Below are positions 52,670 through 61,732 of a stretch of DNA of 64,000 nucleotides, piece after piece; position 1 is the first letter of the stretch; every line of letters begins with the position of its first letter. A program made the position numbers and the translations under genes. Origin of the DNA: Stenotrophomonas humi (GTDB lineage: Bacteria; Pseudomonadota; Gammaproteobacteria; Xanthomonadales; Xanthomonadaceae). The notes under the pieces were generated by a model. It saw only the letters and a program-made list of their open reading frames with translations. It searched no databases and had not been told where the DNA came from. The stretch lies in contig NZ_LDJI01000031.1 of assembly GCF_001431415.1 (NCBI RefSeq), forward strand, positions 24,403 to 88,402. Reading direction: 5' to 3'.

Positions 52670-54169
52670 CTAACGCCGGACAGCGCTCTCAGCCACCTCA
52701 TCAACACCAGCCTCCACTTCCGGATTGGCATCCGCCACGGGTGAGGGGGGCGTGGAGGGCACCTCCGCTGGCGTGGCCAGCGTGTCGGTCGCGTGCCTGT
52801 CCAGCATCTTGGCCTTGCGCCAGTTACCCCAGCGGTAATAGGCCATCACCATCAGCATCGAGCAGAACGCGCTCACCGGGAAACTCCACCAGATTGCGTC
52901 CACGCCAAACTCTGGTTGCAGCAGTTTGGCGAACGGCACGCGGATGCCCCACATCGCCACTGCCAGGATCAACAGCGGCGGTACCACCGCACCGGTCGAA
53001 CGGACCACACCCGACACCACGAAGGTCACGCCGAAGAACAGGAACGACCACACCGAGATGTGGTTGAGGTGGCGGCCGATTTCCAGCGCCGGGCTGTCGC
53101 CGGGCAGGAACAGCGCCAACGTGCTGCGATCAAGCAGGATGATCGGTGCGATCAGCGCCCCGGTCAGCAGGAAGTTGAACAGCACGCCGGTGCGTGCGGT
53201 GGCATGCACGCGGTCCCAGCGGCCGGCACCCACATTCTGTGCGGCCATCGAGGAGCAGGCCGCACCAATGGCCATCGCCGGCATCTGCACGTAGGTCCAC
53301 AGCTGCAGGGCGGCGCCGTAAGCCGAGGCGGTCGCCACGCCGTAGGCGTTGACCATGGAGATCATCATGATCATCGCCAGCGAGATCACCACCATCTGCA
53401 AGCCCATCGGCACGCCCTTGATGACCAGTGCCTTGAGGATCACCGGGTCGATCTTCAGCAGCGCTGCATCCTTGCGCCCCAGCCACAGCATGTGGCGTTT
53501 GTTGCGCAGGTACAGCAGCATCGCCGCCAGCGCCAGGCCCTGTGCGAAGAAGGTTGCCCACGCCGCACCGGCCACGCCCAGTTCCGGGAACGGGCCCAGG
53601 CCGAAGATCAACAAGGGATTGATGCCGATATCCAGCAGCACCGACAGCAGCAGGAAGCGGAACGGCGTGCGTGCATCACCCGCACCACGCAGGGCCGCGG
53701 TCAGGAAGGCGAACGCGTAGATCAGCGGCATGCCGAGGAATATCACCTTCAGGTAGGCGTCGGCCATTGGCAGTGATTCGGCCGGTGTGCCCATCGCCAG
53801 CAACAGCCGGTGCGACAGGAACCAGCCGGCCACCGCGATCACCACCGACAGCCCGATGAAGAAGGTCGCGCTGGTGCCCATCACCCGACGTGCCTGCGGC
53901 AGATCCTTGGCGCCGATGGACTGGCCGATCAGGATGGTGGCGGCCATGCCGATGCCGAACACCGAACCGATCAGGAAAAACATGATGTTGTTGGCGTTGG
54001 CCGTGGCGGTCAGTGCCGCCTCGCCGAGGAACTTGCCTACCCAGATCGCATTGACCGACCCATTCAGCGACTGCGCCATGTTGCCGGCGAGAATAGGCAG
54101 CGAGAACAGCAGCAGGCTGCGCCCGATCGGACCTTCGGTGAGGGAGCGGGCTTGGCTGGCTTTCGACAT
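52670..54169 (-). CDS. MATE-family multidrug/toxin exporter
   Basis: A 499-residue antiporter with 12 predicted membrane helices in two homologous halves. The N-terminal half has GPIGRSLLLFSLPILAGNMA and GSVNAIWVGKFLGEAALTAT; the second contains VIKGVPMGLQMVVISLAMIM and AIGAACSSMAAQNVGAGRW. These match NorM/DinF-like MATE transporters. A polar C-terminal tail of about 50 residues (from WRKAKMLDRHATDTLATP) is an extension of the usual 450-residue length. It converges with the GH109 gene and diverges from the Hsp15 gene. Confidence 0.88.
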   Translation of the reverse strand: MSKASQARSLTEGPIGRSLLLFSLPILAGNMAQSLNGSVNAIWVGKFLGEAALTATANANNIMFFLIGSVFGIGMAATILIGQSIGAKDLPQARRVMGTSATFFIGLSVVIAVAGWFLSHRLLLAMGTPAESLPMADAYLKVIFLGMPLIYAFAFLTAALRGAGDARTPFRFLLLSVLLDIGINPLLIFGLGPFPELGVAGAAWATFFAQGLALAAMLLYLRNKRHMLWLGRKDAALLKIDPVILKALVIKGVPMGLQMVVISLAMIMMISMVNAYGVATASAYGAALQLWTYVQMPAMAIGAACSSMAAQNVGAGRWDRVHATARTGVLFNFLLTGALIAPIILLDRSTLALFLPGDSPALEIGRHLNHISVWSFLFFGVTFVVSGVVRSTGAVVPPLLILAVAMWGIRVPFAKLLQPEFGVDAIWWSFPVSAFCSMLMVMAYYRWGNWRKAKMLDRHATDTLATPAEVPSTPPSPVADANPEVEAGVDEVAESAVRR

Positions 54170-54293
54170 TGGATGCCGCTGTTTTTAAACGAGGCAGGCA
54201 CACTAGCATCTTGCAGGTGACGGCGCCGACCATTGGTATGCATCCCGGCAACCCTTGGTGCGCGGCGTTTTGAACGGAGACAACAGGAATACG

Positions 54294-54701
54294 ATGAACC
54301 AAGAAGCCGTACCCGTCCCCAGCATTCGTCTTGATGTATGGCTGTGGGCCGCACGTTTCTTCAAGACCCGCAGCCTGGCCAAACAGGCGGTGGACACCGG
54401 CAAGGTGGAGGTCGAAGGGCAGCGTCCCAAATCCTCGCGTGCGATCCGCATCGGCGATGCCATGCGCGTGCAGCGCGGTGAGGAAGTGTTTGAGCTGCGC
54501 GTCAGCGGCTTGAGCGAAACACGCGGCTCGGCGCCGGTCGCGCAGGCGCTGTACGAGGAAAGCGAATCATCGCAGAAGGCGCGTGAGGAGGTGAGATTGC
54601 GCCGTGCGGCCGAACGCACCGGCTACCGCGCACCGGAACACAAACCCGACAAGCGTGCCCGCCGCCTGATCCGCGCGTTGGGTGATCTGGACGCGTTGTA
54701 A
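54294..54701 (+). CDS. hslR: Ribosome-associated heat shock protein Hsp15
   Basis: A 135-residue RNA-binding protein with an S4 domain at about residues 11-75 (SIRLDVWLWAARFFKTRSLA, AVDTGKVEVEGQRPKSSRAI, IGDAMRVQRGEEVFELRV). It binds the free 50S subunit with a stalled nascent chain. The C-terminal basic region (RRAAERTGYRAPEHKPDKRA) is typical. The start ATG at 54294 has AGGAA eight bases before it. The upstream ATG at 54255 lacks a site. Confidence 0.92.
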   Translation: MNQEAVPVPSIRLDVWLWAARFFKTRSLAKQAVDTGKVEVEGQRPKSSRAIRIGDAMRVQRGEEVFELRVSGLSETRGSAPVAQALYEESESSQKAREEVRLRRAAERTGYRAPEHKPDKRARRLIRALGDLDAL

Positions 54702-54706
54702 TTCGC

Positions 54707-54731
54707 AGGAGCGGCCTTGGCCGCGAAGCCG
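54707..54731. repeat. REP-like GGAGCGGCCTTGGCCGCGAAG unit
   Basis: AGGAGCGGCCTTGGCCGCGA, a hairpin with GCGGCC/GGCCGC arms, six bases after the hslR stop. It is related to units at 10713-10838 and 58967-58990. Confidence 0.65.
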
Positions 54732-54794
54732 GGATTCGACAGATACAGGCAATGTCTGTGATCTCAGGCAGCGCATGGAAAGAACGCGACAGCA

Positions 54795-54860
54795 GTAGTG
54801 CCGAGCCAAGCTCGGCAAGGAGCATTTCCTGTACAGCCTCATGCCGGGCATGGCTCGGCA
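54795..54860. repeat. GTAG-type palindromic repeat pair
   Basis: The first unit at 54795-54817 starts GTAGTGCCGAGCCAAGCTCG; the second at 54842-54860 (TGCCGGGCATGGCTCGGCA) is inverted. The GTAG-plus-hairpin form is the one described for S. maltophilia. The pair lies in the gene-poor stretch between hslR and the DUF937 gene. Confidence 0.75.
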
Positions 54861-54881
54861 TTGCATCCGTTGCCGCTAGAA

Positions 54882-54908
54882 AAAACGCCACCGCAAGGGT
54901 GGCGTTTT
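54882..54908. terminator. Bidirectional terminator between hslR and DUF937 genes
   Basis: AAAACGCCACC, loop GCAAG, GGTGGCGTTTT. An 11-bp stem with A and T tracts lets it stop both convergent transcripts. Confidence 0.85.
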
Positions 54909-54937
54909 CGTCAGGCTTGAAACACGTAGCGCTGGAC

Positions 54938-55549
54938 TCAGCGCTTTCCGCTGCCCAGCAGGCCGCTACCGAGCTTGATCAGATCGCCGACGCCGAACTG
55001 GCCGTCACCATCCTGGTCCAGCACGCTGCCCAGCAGGCCGCCACCGATGCCGCCGGCCTGGGTGACCTGCTGCTTTTCCTGACCCAGGATCTGTGCCAGG
55101 CCGCCTGCATCGGTCTGGCTGCCACCGCTGGCCATGCGCTGCGCCAGGAAGGCCATCACGATCGGGGCCAGGATCTTCAGCAACTGGCTTGAACTGCTCG
55201 GGCTCAGGCCGGTGGCCTGGGCCAGGCCGGTTTCAGCACGGGTTTCATTGCCGCCAAAGATATGACCGAGAATGCCGGCGCCGTTGGCAGCCGGATTACC
55301 ACCACCACCTCCGAGTACCGCACCCAGCACGCTGCTGATATCCAGCCCGCTGTGGTTGGTCTGCAACGCGCCCAGCAGCGCCTGCGCACCCTGCGGCTGC
55401 GCCGCGTTGTTGCCCAGGGCGCCCATCAACAAGGGCAGTGCCGCACTGACCGCACCGGATGCCTGCTGCGGGTCGATGCCCAGTTGCTGGGAAACCTGTT
55501 GCAGGGGCGCACCCTGCAGCTGGGAGAGGAGGTCGTCGGTCAGGCTCAT
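54938..55549 (-). CDS. DUF937-family protein with EF-hand-like motif
   Basis: A 203-residue protein of the DUF937 family, which is Gly/Leu/Ala-rich and related to YidB-like proteins. The sequence starts MSLTDDLLSQLQGAPLQQVS and continues with Gly-rich turns (LGAVLGGGGGNPAANGAGIL). Near the C-terminus is DQDGDGQFGVGDLIKLGSGL, matching a calcium-binding EF-hand loop (D-x-D-x-D-G). Function is unknown. The start ATG at 55549 is chosen over 55567 because MSLTDDLL is the usual family N-terminus. Confidence 0.83.
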   Translation of the reverse strand: MSLTDDLLSQLQGAPLQQVSQQLGIDPQQASGAVSAALPLLMGALGNNAAQPQGAQALLGALQTNHSGLDISSVLGAVLGGGGGNPAANGAGILGHIFGGNETRAETGLAQATGLSPSSSSQLLKILAPIVMAFLAQRMASGGSQTDAGGLAQILGQEKQQVTQAGGIGGGLLGSVLDQDGDGQFGVGDLIKLGSGLLGSGKR

Positions 55550-55701
55550 GTTCTGGATTCCTTGCAATGGGTGGCAGAGCGGGATGTTAACTCTGGGAAG
55601 GGTGTTTGCGTGGAGCCTGACATCAACGCCCGGGATGCATCGCGTGCACCCCGGGCGTTGATGGAACCAGCAAGCCCCGCTTTGTAGGCGGGGCCGGTGA
55701 A

Positions 55702-57348
55702 TCAGAGCTCGATGTCCTCGGCGCCGGGTGTGGCGGCGGGGAAATCGCTGCCCGGATGCGGCGGCGGTGCGAACGGATCTGCCGGTGCCGCCGAGGAGGC
55801 CAGCTTCTGCAGCGCGGCGGCGATGCCGGCACCGTAGGCGGGATCGGCCTTGTTGCAGTTGTCCATGTGGCGCTGCTTGATGAAGTCCGGCGCGTCGCCC
55901 AGAGCACGGGCGGTGTTGTCGAACAGGCGCTGCTTCTGCTCGGCGTTGTAGCTGCGGAACAGCGCGCCGGGCTGGCTGAAGTAGTCGTTGTCGTCTTCGC
56001 GGAAATTCCAGAAGTCGGCATCGCCACGGATCTTCAATGCCGGCTCACGGAACTGCGGTTGTTCCTGCCACTGGCCATAGCTGTTGGGCTCGTAATGCGG
56101 CAGGCCGCCGTAGTTGCCGTCCACGCGCATGGTGCCGTCGCGGTGATTGCTGTGTACCGGGCAACGTGCGGCGTTCACCGGAATCTGGTGGTGATTGACG
56201 CCCAGGCGGTAACGCTGTGCATCGGTGTAGGCGAACAGGCGCGCCTGCAGCATCTTGTCCGGCGACGGGCCGATGCCCGGCACCAGATTGCTCGGTGCGA
56301 ATGCCGACTGCTCCACGTCCTGGTACCAGTTGTCCGGGTTGCGGTTGAGCACGAACTCGCCTACTTCGATCAGCGGGTAGTCGCTCTTGGGCCACACCTT
56401 GGTCAGGTCGAACGGATGGATGCGATAGGTCTCCGCTTCCAGCTCCGGCATGACCTGCACGAACAGCTTCCACTTCGGGAACTCGCCGCGCTCGATGGCC
56501 TTGAACAGATCACGCCCATGGCTTTCGCGGTCCTTGCCCACCAGCACTTCGGCCTGAGCATCAGTCAACGCTTCGATGCCCTGCTGGCTGTGGAAATGGA
56601 ACTTCACCCAGAAGCGCTCACCGTCGTTGTTGGTGAAGCTGTAGGTGTGCGAACCAAAACCGTGCATGTGACGGAAGCTGCGCGGGATGCCGCGGTCGCT
56701 CATCACCACGGTCACCTGCATCAAGGCCTCGGGCAGCAGCGTCCAGAAATCCCAGTTGTTGCGTGCGCTGCGCAGGTTGGTGTGCGGGTCGCGCTTGACC
56801 GCCTTGTTGAGGTCGCCGAACTTGCGCGGGTCACGCAGGAAAAACACCGGGGTGTTGTTGCCCACCAGGTCCCAGTTGCCTTCCTCGGTGTAGAACTTCA
56901 GTGCGAAGCCACGGATGTCGCGCTCGGCATCGGCCGCGCCGCGCTCGCCGGCCACGGTGGTGAAGCGGGCGAACATCTCGGTCTGCTTGCCCACCGCCGA
57001 GAACAGCTTGGCGCGGGTGTACTTGCTGATGTCGTGGGTCACGGTGAAGGTGCCGAACGCGCCGGAACCCTTGGCGTGCATGCGCCGCTCGGGAATGATC
57101 TCGCGGTTGAGGTTGGCCAGCTTCTCCAGCAGCCACACGTCTTCCATCAGCAGCGGCCCGCGCGGGCCGGCGGTCTTGCTGTTCTGGTTGTCCACCACTG
57201 GCGCGCCAAAGGCGGTGGTCATCGGCGTCACCGGTGCATCGCCCTGCTTCTGCTTTGGCGTAGTGCTGGTGTCGCGCTGTGCTTGGGCGGCCTGCTCGGG
57301 CGAGGGCGCGGTGTGATACGGGCAGGTTGGCTTGTCGTTGCTGCTCAT
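55702..57348 (-). CDS. Monofunctional heme catalase
   Basis: A 548-residue catalase that dismutates hydrogen peroxide. The catalytic His is in IPERRMHAKGSGAFGTF (near residue 89), Asn in DLVGNNTPVFF, and the heme-proximal Tyr in LFAYTDAQRYRLG. A C-terminal extension of about 40 residues rich in Pro and Ala (PADPFAPPPHPGSDFP) is longer than in clade 3 catalases. Start ATG 57348 gives MSSNDKPTCPYHTAPSPEQA; upstream codons lack similarity. An OxyR-like sequence lies about 70-105 bp upstream. Confidence 0.93.
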   Translation of the reverse strand: MSSNDKPTCPYHTAPSPEQAAQAQRDTSTTPKQKQGDAPVTPMTTAFGAPVVDNQNSKTAGPRGPLLMEDVWLLEKLANLNREIIPERRMHAKGSGAFGTFTVTHDISKYTRAKLFSAVGKQTEMFARFTTVAGERGAADAERDIRGFALKFYTEEGNWDLVGNNTPVFFLRDPRKFGDLNKAVKRDPHTNLRSARNNWDFWTLLPEALMQVTVVMSDRGIPRSFRHMHGFGSHTYSFTNNDGERFWVKFHFHSQQGIEALTDAQAEVLVGKDRESHGRDLFKAIERGEFPKWKLFVQVMPELEAETYRIHPFDLTKVWPKSDYPLIEVGEFVLNRNPDNWYQDVEQSAFAPSNLVPGIGPSPDKMLQARLFAYTDAQRYRLGVNHHQIPVNAARCPVHSNHRDGTMRVDGNYGGLPHYEPNSYGQWQEQPQFREPALKIRGDADFWNFREDDNDYFSQPGALFRSYNAEQKQRLFDNTARALGDAPDFIKQRHMDNCNKADPAYGAGIAAALQKLASSAAPADPFAPPPHPGSDFPAATPGAEDIEL

Positions 57349-57415
57349 GGCTGGCTCCAGCTGGCTCAGGGGTCTATCTTGAACCGACTGTAGGCATGAA
57401 TAGGTGAAATGCCTA

Positions 57416-57452
57416 ATCGAATGATCTGCTCGCATCCATAGGGTTTGCCTAT
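57416..57452 (-). promoter_or_regulatory. OxyR-like binding site upstream of the catalase gene
   Basis: Reading on the minus strand: ATAG, 7 bases, CTAT, 7 bases, AGCA, 7 bases, CGAT. The OxyR consensus is ATAG-N7-CTAT-N7-ATAG-N7-CTAT; the first two tetrads match perfectly, the fourth at 3 of 4, the third poorly. The position 68-104 bp upstream of the catalase start is right for OxyR activation. Confidence 0.5.
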
Positions 57453-57574
57453 TGAATGGCCCGGGATGAATAAGCAATGTTTCCCGTTGCGACAGCCTTG
57501 CTGTCATCAAGCCCGAACGGCGGACCATGCGGCTCGCCCGTTATGCTGCGTGCCCACGAACTGCGGTTCTCCCA

Positions 57575-58261
57575 ATGACCCAACGCGCCACCCGCTTGCT
57601 GCATCTGCTGGATGAACTACGCCGTCGTCGCAAGCCCGTGCGCGGCGCACAGCTTGCCGAGCGCCTTGGGGTGAGCCTGCGCACGGTGTACCGCGACATC
57701 GATGCATTGCGCGGGCAGGGCGCGGATATCGCCGGCGACCCGGGCATCGGCTATCAACTGCGCGCCGGTTTCCTGTTGCCGCAGATGATGTTCTCGGCCG
57801 AGGAACTGGAAGCCATCGTGCTGGGGACGCGCTGGGTGGCATCGCACGCGGACCCCGAACTGGCGGCCGCCGCCAATGCCGCCTTGGAACGCGTGACCGG
57901 CGTGCTGCCGGAGACCTTGCGCCTGCAGGTGGAAACCAGCGCGTTGTTCGCGCCGAAATGGCATGCCGTCAAACCCGAGCCATGGTTGCCGACACTGCGT
58001 CGCGCGATCCGCGCGGGCAACACTGTACGCATTCAGTACCGCGACGCCGCAGGACAAAGCAGCGAGCGGGTGATCTGGCCATTTGCAATGGCGTTTCTGA
58101 GTGAGGTCCGCTTGCTGGCGGCGTGGTGCGAGATGCGCGGCGATTTCCGTCACTTCCGCGCCGACCGCCTGGTGGCACTGGAAGACACGGCGCAACGTTA
58201 TCCGGCGCAGCGTCATCAGTTGTTGAAGCGCTGGCGTGCGCAATGCATCACCGACGCTTGA
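57575..58261 (+). CDS. YafY-like HTH/WYL-domain transcription regulator
   Basis: A 228-residue regulator with an N-terminal HTH_11 (residues 3-55: TRLLHLLDELRRRRKPVRGA, LAERLGVSLRTVYRDIDALR) and a C-terminal WYL ligand-binding domain (about 130-225; VRIQYRDAAGQSSERVIWPF). The start ATG at 57575 gives MTQRATRLLHLLDEL. It is 73 bp before the GST gene on the same strand; such pairs may form a small stress-response unit. Confidence 0.87.
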   Translation: MTQRATRLLHLLDELRRRRKPVRGAQLAERLGVSLRTVYRDIDALRGQGADIAGDPGIGYQLRAGFLLPQMMFSAEELEAIVLGTRWVASHADPELAAAANAALERVTGVLPETLRLQVETSALFAPKWHAVKPEPWLPTLRRAIRAGNTVRIQYRDAAGQSSERVIWPFAMAFLSEVRLLAAWCEMRGDFRHFRADRLVALEDTAQRYPAQRHQLLKRWRAQCITDA

Positions 58262-58334
58262 AGCCTCACTGCTGACAGCAGCTGTCAGCAGCCCCTGCGC
58301 ACACTGCAGGCTCCTTACAACGCAGGTGCCTGAC

Positions 58335-58955
58335 ATGTCCGACACGCTAACGTTCCATACCCATCCGCAATCGCGCGGGCGCATCACGCGTTGGATGCTC
58401 GAGGAAACGGGCCTGCGCTACGACGCGGTGATACTGGAGTACGGCACCAGCATGAAGTCCGCGCAGTACCTGGCGCTCAATCCCATGGGCAAGGTCCCAG
58501 CGTTGCTGCAGGGTAGTACGGTCATTACCGAGAACGCAGCGATCTGCCTGCATCTTGCGGATCTGGCACCCTGGAAGGGGTTGTTGCCGCCGGTGGGCAG
58601 CGCCGAGCGCGGTGCCTGCTACCGCTGGGTGTTGTTTGCGGCCGGGCCGCTGGAGGCTTTCGTCACCGATCGTCGTCATGGCTCGCTGGCACCGCCAATG
58701 GAAGCGGGTTATGGCACCGTCGAGGATCTGATGCACACATTGGAAACGGCGGTGGCCGGCAAGCGCTATCTGGTCGGCGATGGCTTCACCGTCGCCGATC
58801 TGTATATGGCCTCCTTCCTGAGCTACTACATGCGCGTCGGCGAGCTTGAGGCCAAGCCGGTGTTCACCGATTACTGCGCAGTCCATCTGCAGCGACCGGC
58901 GTCGGTGCGTGCGGGTGAGCTGGATGATGCGCTGGTGACCGCCCGTGCAGCCTGA
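58335..58955 (+). CDS. Glutathione S-transferase family protein
   Basis: A 206-residue GST. The thioredoxin-like N-terminal domain (residues 4-80) has SRGRITRWMLEETGLRYDA, ALNPMGKVPALLQGSTVITE (cis-Pro in KVPAL and GSH-binding E in TENAA) and the C-terminal helical domain contains YLVGDGFTVADLYMASFLSY, with the conserved Asp of the N-capping box. The catalytic Ser or Tyr near the N-terminus is not certain (SRGR is likely). Substrate unknown. It follows a YafY-like regulator. Confidence 0.88.
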   Translation: MSDTLTFHTHPQSRGRITRWMLEETGLRYDAVILEYGTSMKSAQYLALNPMGKVPALLQGSTVITENAAICLHLADLAPWKGLLPPVGSAERGACYRWVLFAAGPLEAFVTDRRHGSLAPPMEAGYGTVEDLMHTLETAVAGKRYLVGDGFTVADLYMASFLSYYMRVGELEAKPVFTDYCAVHLQRPASVRAGELDDALVTARAA

Positions 58956-58966
58956 GCCCGTCTGCT

Positions 58967-58990
58967 AGGAGTGGCCTCGGGCGCGAAGCT
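58967..58990. repeat. Degenerate REP-like GGAGTGGCCTCGGGCGCGAAG unit
   Basis: GGAGTGGCCTCGGGCGCGAA, a diverged member of the family at 10713 and 54707, between GST and the mutS terminator. Confidence 0.5.
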
Positions 58991-59002
58991 CGTCTGGACG
59001 CA

Positions 59003-59028
59003 CCGAGGGCCGCTTTCGCGGCCCTCGG
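59003..59028. terminator. Terminator between GST and mutS genes
   Basis: CCGAGGGCCGC, loop TTTC, GCGGCCCTCGG: a perfect 11-bp stem between two convergent genes. The T run is short, so its strength is uncertain. Confidence 0.7.
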
Positions 59029-59035
59029 CATTTCG

Positions 59036-61624
59036 TTACAGCAAAGACTTCACGCGATACAACGCTTCCAACGCCTGCTTGGGCGTCAGCTCATCCGGGT
59101 CGATCGCCTGCAGCGCGTCCAATGCGGCCGAGCTTGGCGCAGCGAACAAACCAAACTGTTGTGGCGCATCCAATGCCTGTGGTGCCATCGCAGCGCTCTG
59201 AGTCTCGCCACCACGTTGTTCCAACTCGGCCAGGCGACGTCGCGCCTGGGCCACGGTGGAGCGCGGCAAGCCAGCCAGGGCAGCCACCTGCAGGCCGAAG
59301 CTGCGGTTGGCCGGGCCATCCTTCACGGCATGCATGAACACCAGGCTCTCGCCATGTTCCACCGCATCCAGATGCACGTTGGCGATGCCGCTGGCGCCGC
59401 CTTCGTGGCTTTCATCCGCCAAGGCGGTCAACTCGAAGTAGTGCGTGGCAAACAGCGTGTAGCAGCGGTTCTGGTACGCCAGGTGACGTGCCACCGCATC
59501 GGCCAATGCCAGGCCGTCATAAGTGGATGTGCCGCGGCCGATTTCATCCATCAACACCAGCGAGTGCGCAGTGGCGTGGTGCAGGATGTAACTGGTCTCG
59601 GCCATTTCCACCATGAAGGTGGACTGGCCCTTGGCCAGATCGTCACCCGCACCAATGCGGGTCAGGATGCGGTCGATCGGGCCGATCACCGCGCGGCTGG
59701 CCGGCACGAAGCTGCCGATGTGCGCCAGCAGCACGATCAAGGCGTTCTGGCGCATGTAGGTCGATTTACCGCCCATGTTCGGGCCGGTGATGACCAGCAT
59801 GCGGCGGTCCGGATGCAGGTCGATGTCGTTCGGCTCGAACGGCGCATCGCGTACGGCTTCCACCACCGGGTGGCGGCCACGTTCGATACGCAGGCAGGGC
59901 GCTTCCTGCAACTGTGGCTGTGACCAGTCCAGCGCCTGCGCGCGTTCGGCGAATGCTGCCAATACGTCGAGTTCACTCAGGCCGGCCGCACAACGCTTGA
60001 GCGGTTCCAGGTGCTCGGCAATGATGTCGAGCAGCCCTTCGTACAACAGTTTTTCACGACTCAGCGAACGCTCGCGCGCGGACAATACCTTGTCCTCGAA
60101 GCTCTTCAGTTCCTCGGTGATGTAGCGCTCGGCATTGGTCAGCGTCTGCCGGCGGGTGTAATGCACCGGCGCCTTGTCGGCCTGGCCCTTGCTGATTTCA
60201 ATGTAGTAACCGTGGACGCGGTTGTAGCCGACCTTCAACGTGGCGATGCCACTGGCCTCGCGCTCGCGCTGTTCCAGGTCGATCAGGAACTGGTCGGCAT
60301 GCGTGGACAGGCGCCGCAGTTCGTCCAGCTCTGCGTCATAGCCTTCGGCGATCACACCGCCGTCAGACAACTTCAGCGGCGGTTGCTCGGCAATCGCGCT
60401 GGCCAGCAGATGGGCGCTTTCATCATGCGAACCCAGTTCGGCGCGCAGCTGCTGCAGGCGAGGGGAATCCAGCGGCTGCAATTGTTCGGTGATCGCCGGC
60501 AGCAACGCCAAACCATCACGCAGGGTGGAGAAGTCGCGCGGGCGTGCCGAGCGCAACGCCATGCGGGTGAGGATGCGTTCGATGTCGCCGAGCGCGCGGA
60601 AGCTTTCGCGTAGATCCGCATCGGTGCCGCGATCAATCAGTGTGGCGACCGCATGATGCCGTTGCTGCAGCACGTTGCGCAGGCGCAGCGGACGGTGCAG
60701 CCAGCGGCGCAGCAGGCGTCCGCCCATCGGCGAGACGGTGCTGTCGAGCACGCCGAGCAGCGTGTTGCGGGTATCGCCGTCAACCCGCGTATCCAGTTCC
60801 AGGTGACGGCGCGTGGCCGCGTTCATCGCGATCGCCTCACCGGCATTTTCCATCGCGATGGAAGTCAGGTGCGGCAGGCGCTGTTTCTGGGTTTCCTCGA
60901 CGTAACCGAGCAGGGCACCGGCGGCGGCGGTGGCGCGTGGCTTGTCGTCAAGACCGAAACCGCTGAGGTCGTGCAGTTTGAAGAAGTTCAGCAACTGGCG
61001 ACGGCCGCTGTCGGCATCGAACAACCACGGCGCGCGACGGCGCACGCCAACGCGCTGACGCAGGAATTCCGGCCACTCTTCTTCGTCGGGCATCAGCAGC
61101 TCGGCCGGCTCCAGGCGTGCCAGCTCGGCTTCCAGCGCGTCGTCGCTGTCGACTTCGTTGACCAGGAAGCGGCCACCGGCCAGGTCGGCCCAAGCCAGAC
61201 CGTAGCCGGCCTTGTTGCGTGACAGCGCCATCAGCAGGGTGTCGCGGCGCTCGTCCAGCAGGGCTTCGTCGGTGACGGTGCCCGGGGTGACGATGCGCAC
61301 CACCTTGCGCTCGACCAGACCCTTGGCCAGCGCCGGGTCGCCGATCTGTTCGCAGATCGCCACCGATTCACCCAGCGCGACCAGCCGTGCCAGGTAGCCC
61401 TCATAGGCATGTACCGGCACACCGGCCATCGGGATCGGCGCGCCACCGGAACTGCCACGCTGGGTCAGGGTGATATCCAGCAGGCGCGCGGCCTTGCGCG
61501 CATCGTCATAGAACAACTCGTAGAAATCGCCCATCCGGAAGAGCAGCAGCAGGTCGGGGTAATCGGCCTTGGCTGCGAAGAACTGCTTCATCAACGGGGT
61601 GTGTTCGGGCTTTTTCTCGGTCAC
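59036..61624 (-). CDS. mutS: DNA mismatch repair protein MutS
   Basis: Mismatch recognition ATPase of 862 residues. The mismatch-binding motif LLLFRMGDFYELFYDDA is at the N-terminus; the ATPase has Walker A (TGPNMGGKSTYMRQ), Walker B-like LVLMDEIGRGTSTYDGLALA, and TLFATHYFELT. The C-terminal part (LTPKQALEALYRVKSLL) is the tetramerisation/MutL region. The GTG at 61624 gives MTEKKPEHTPLMKQFF, matching known starts; in-frame ATGs at 61663 and 61708 are not needed. Length is normal (about 855). Confidence 0.96.
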   Translation of the reverse strand: MTEKKPEHTPLMKQFFAAKADYPDLLLLFRMGDFYELFYDDARKAARLLDITLTQRGSSGGAPIPMAGVPVHAYEGYLARLVALGESVAICEQIGDPALAKGLVERKVVRIVTPGTVTDEALLDERRDTLLMALSRNKAGYGLAWADLAGGRFLVNEVDSDDALEAELARLEPAELLMPDEEEWPEFLRQRVGVRRRAPWLFDADSGRRQLLNFFKLHDLSGFGLDDKPRATAAAGALLGYVEETQKQRLPHLTSIAMENAGEAIAMNAATRRHLELDTRVDGDTRNTLLGVLDSTVSPMGGRLLRRWLHRPLRLRNVLQQRHHAVATLIDRGTDADLRESFRALGDIERILTRMALRSARPRDFSTLRDGLALLPAITEQLQPLDSPRLQQLRAELGSHDESAHLLASAIAEQPPLKLSDGGVIAEGYDAELDELRRLSTHADQFLIDLEQREREASGIATLKVGYNRVHGYYIEISKGQADKAPVHYTRRQTLTNAERYITEELKSFEDKVLSARERSLSREKLLYEGLLDIIAEHLEPLKRCAAGLSELDVLAAFAERAQALDWSQPQLQEAPCLRIERGRHPVVEAVRDAPFEPNDIDLHPDRRMLVITGPNMGGKSTYMRQNALIVLLAHIGSFVPASRAVIGPIDRILTRIGAGDDLAKGQSTFMVEMAETSYILHHATAHSLVLMDEIGRGTSTYDGLALADAVARHLAYQNRCYTLFATHYFELTALADESHEGGASGIANVHLDAVEHGESLVFMHAVKDGPANRSFGLQVAALAGLPRSTVAQARRRLAELEQRGGETQSAAMAPQALDAPQQFGLFAAPSSAALDALQAIDPDELTPKQALEALYRVKSLL

Positions 61625-61732
61625 GCGGTTTCCACTTCGATTGCCGGGCAGGAGCGCTGCCATAAAGGCGACATTGTAGGGGCAGGTCCCCCGCAGTACG
61701 AAGTGCACGAGCAGGGGCGGACTGGACCGCAG

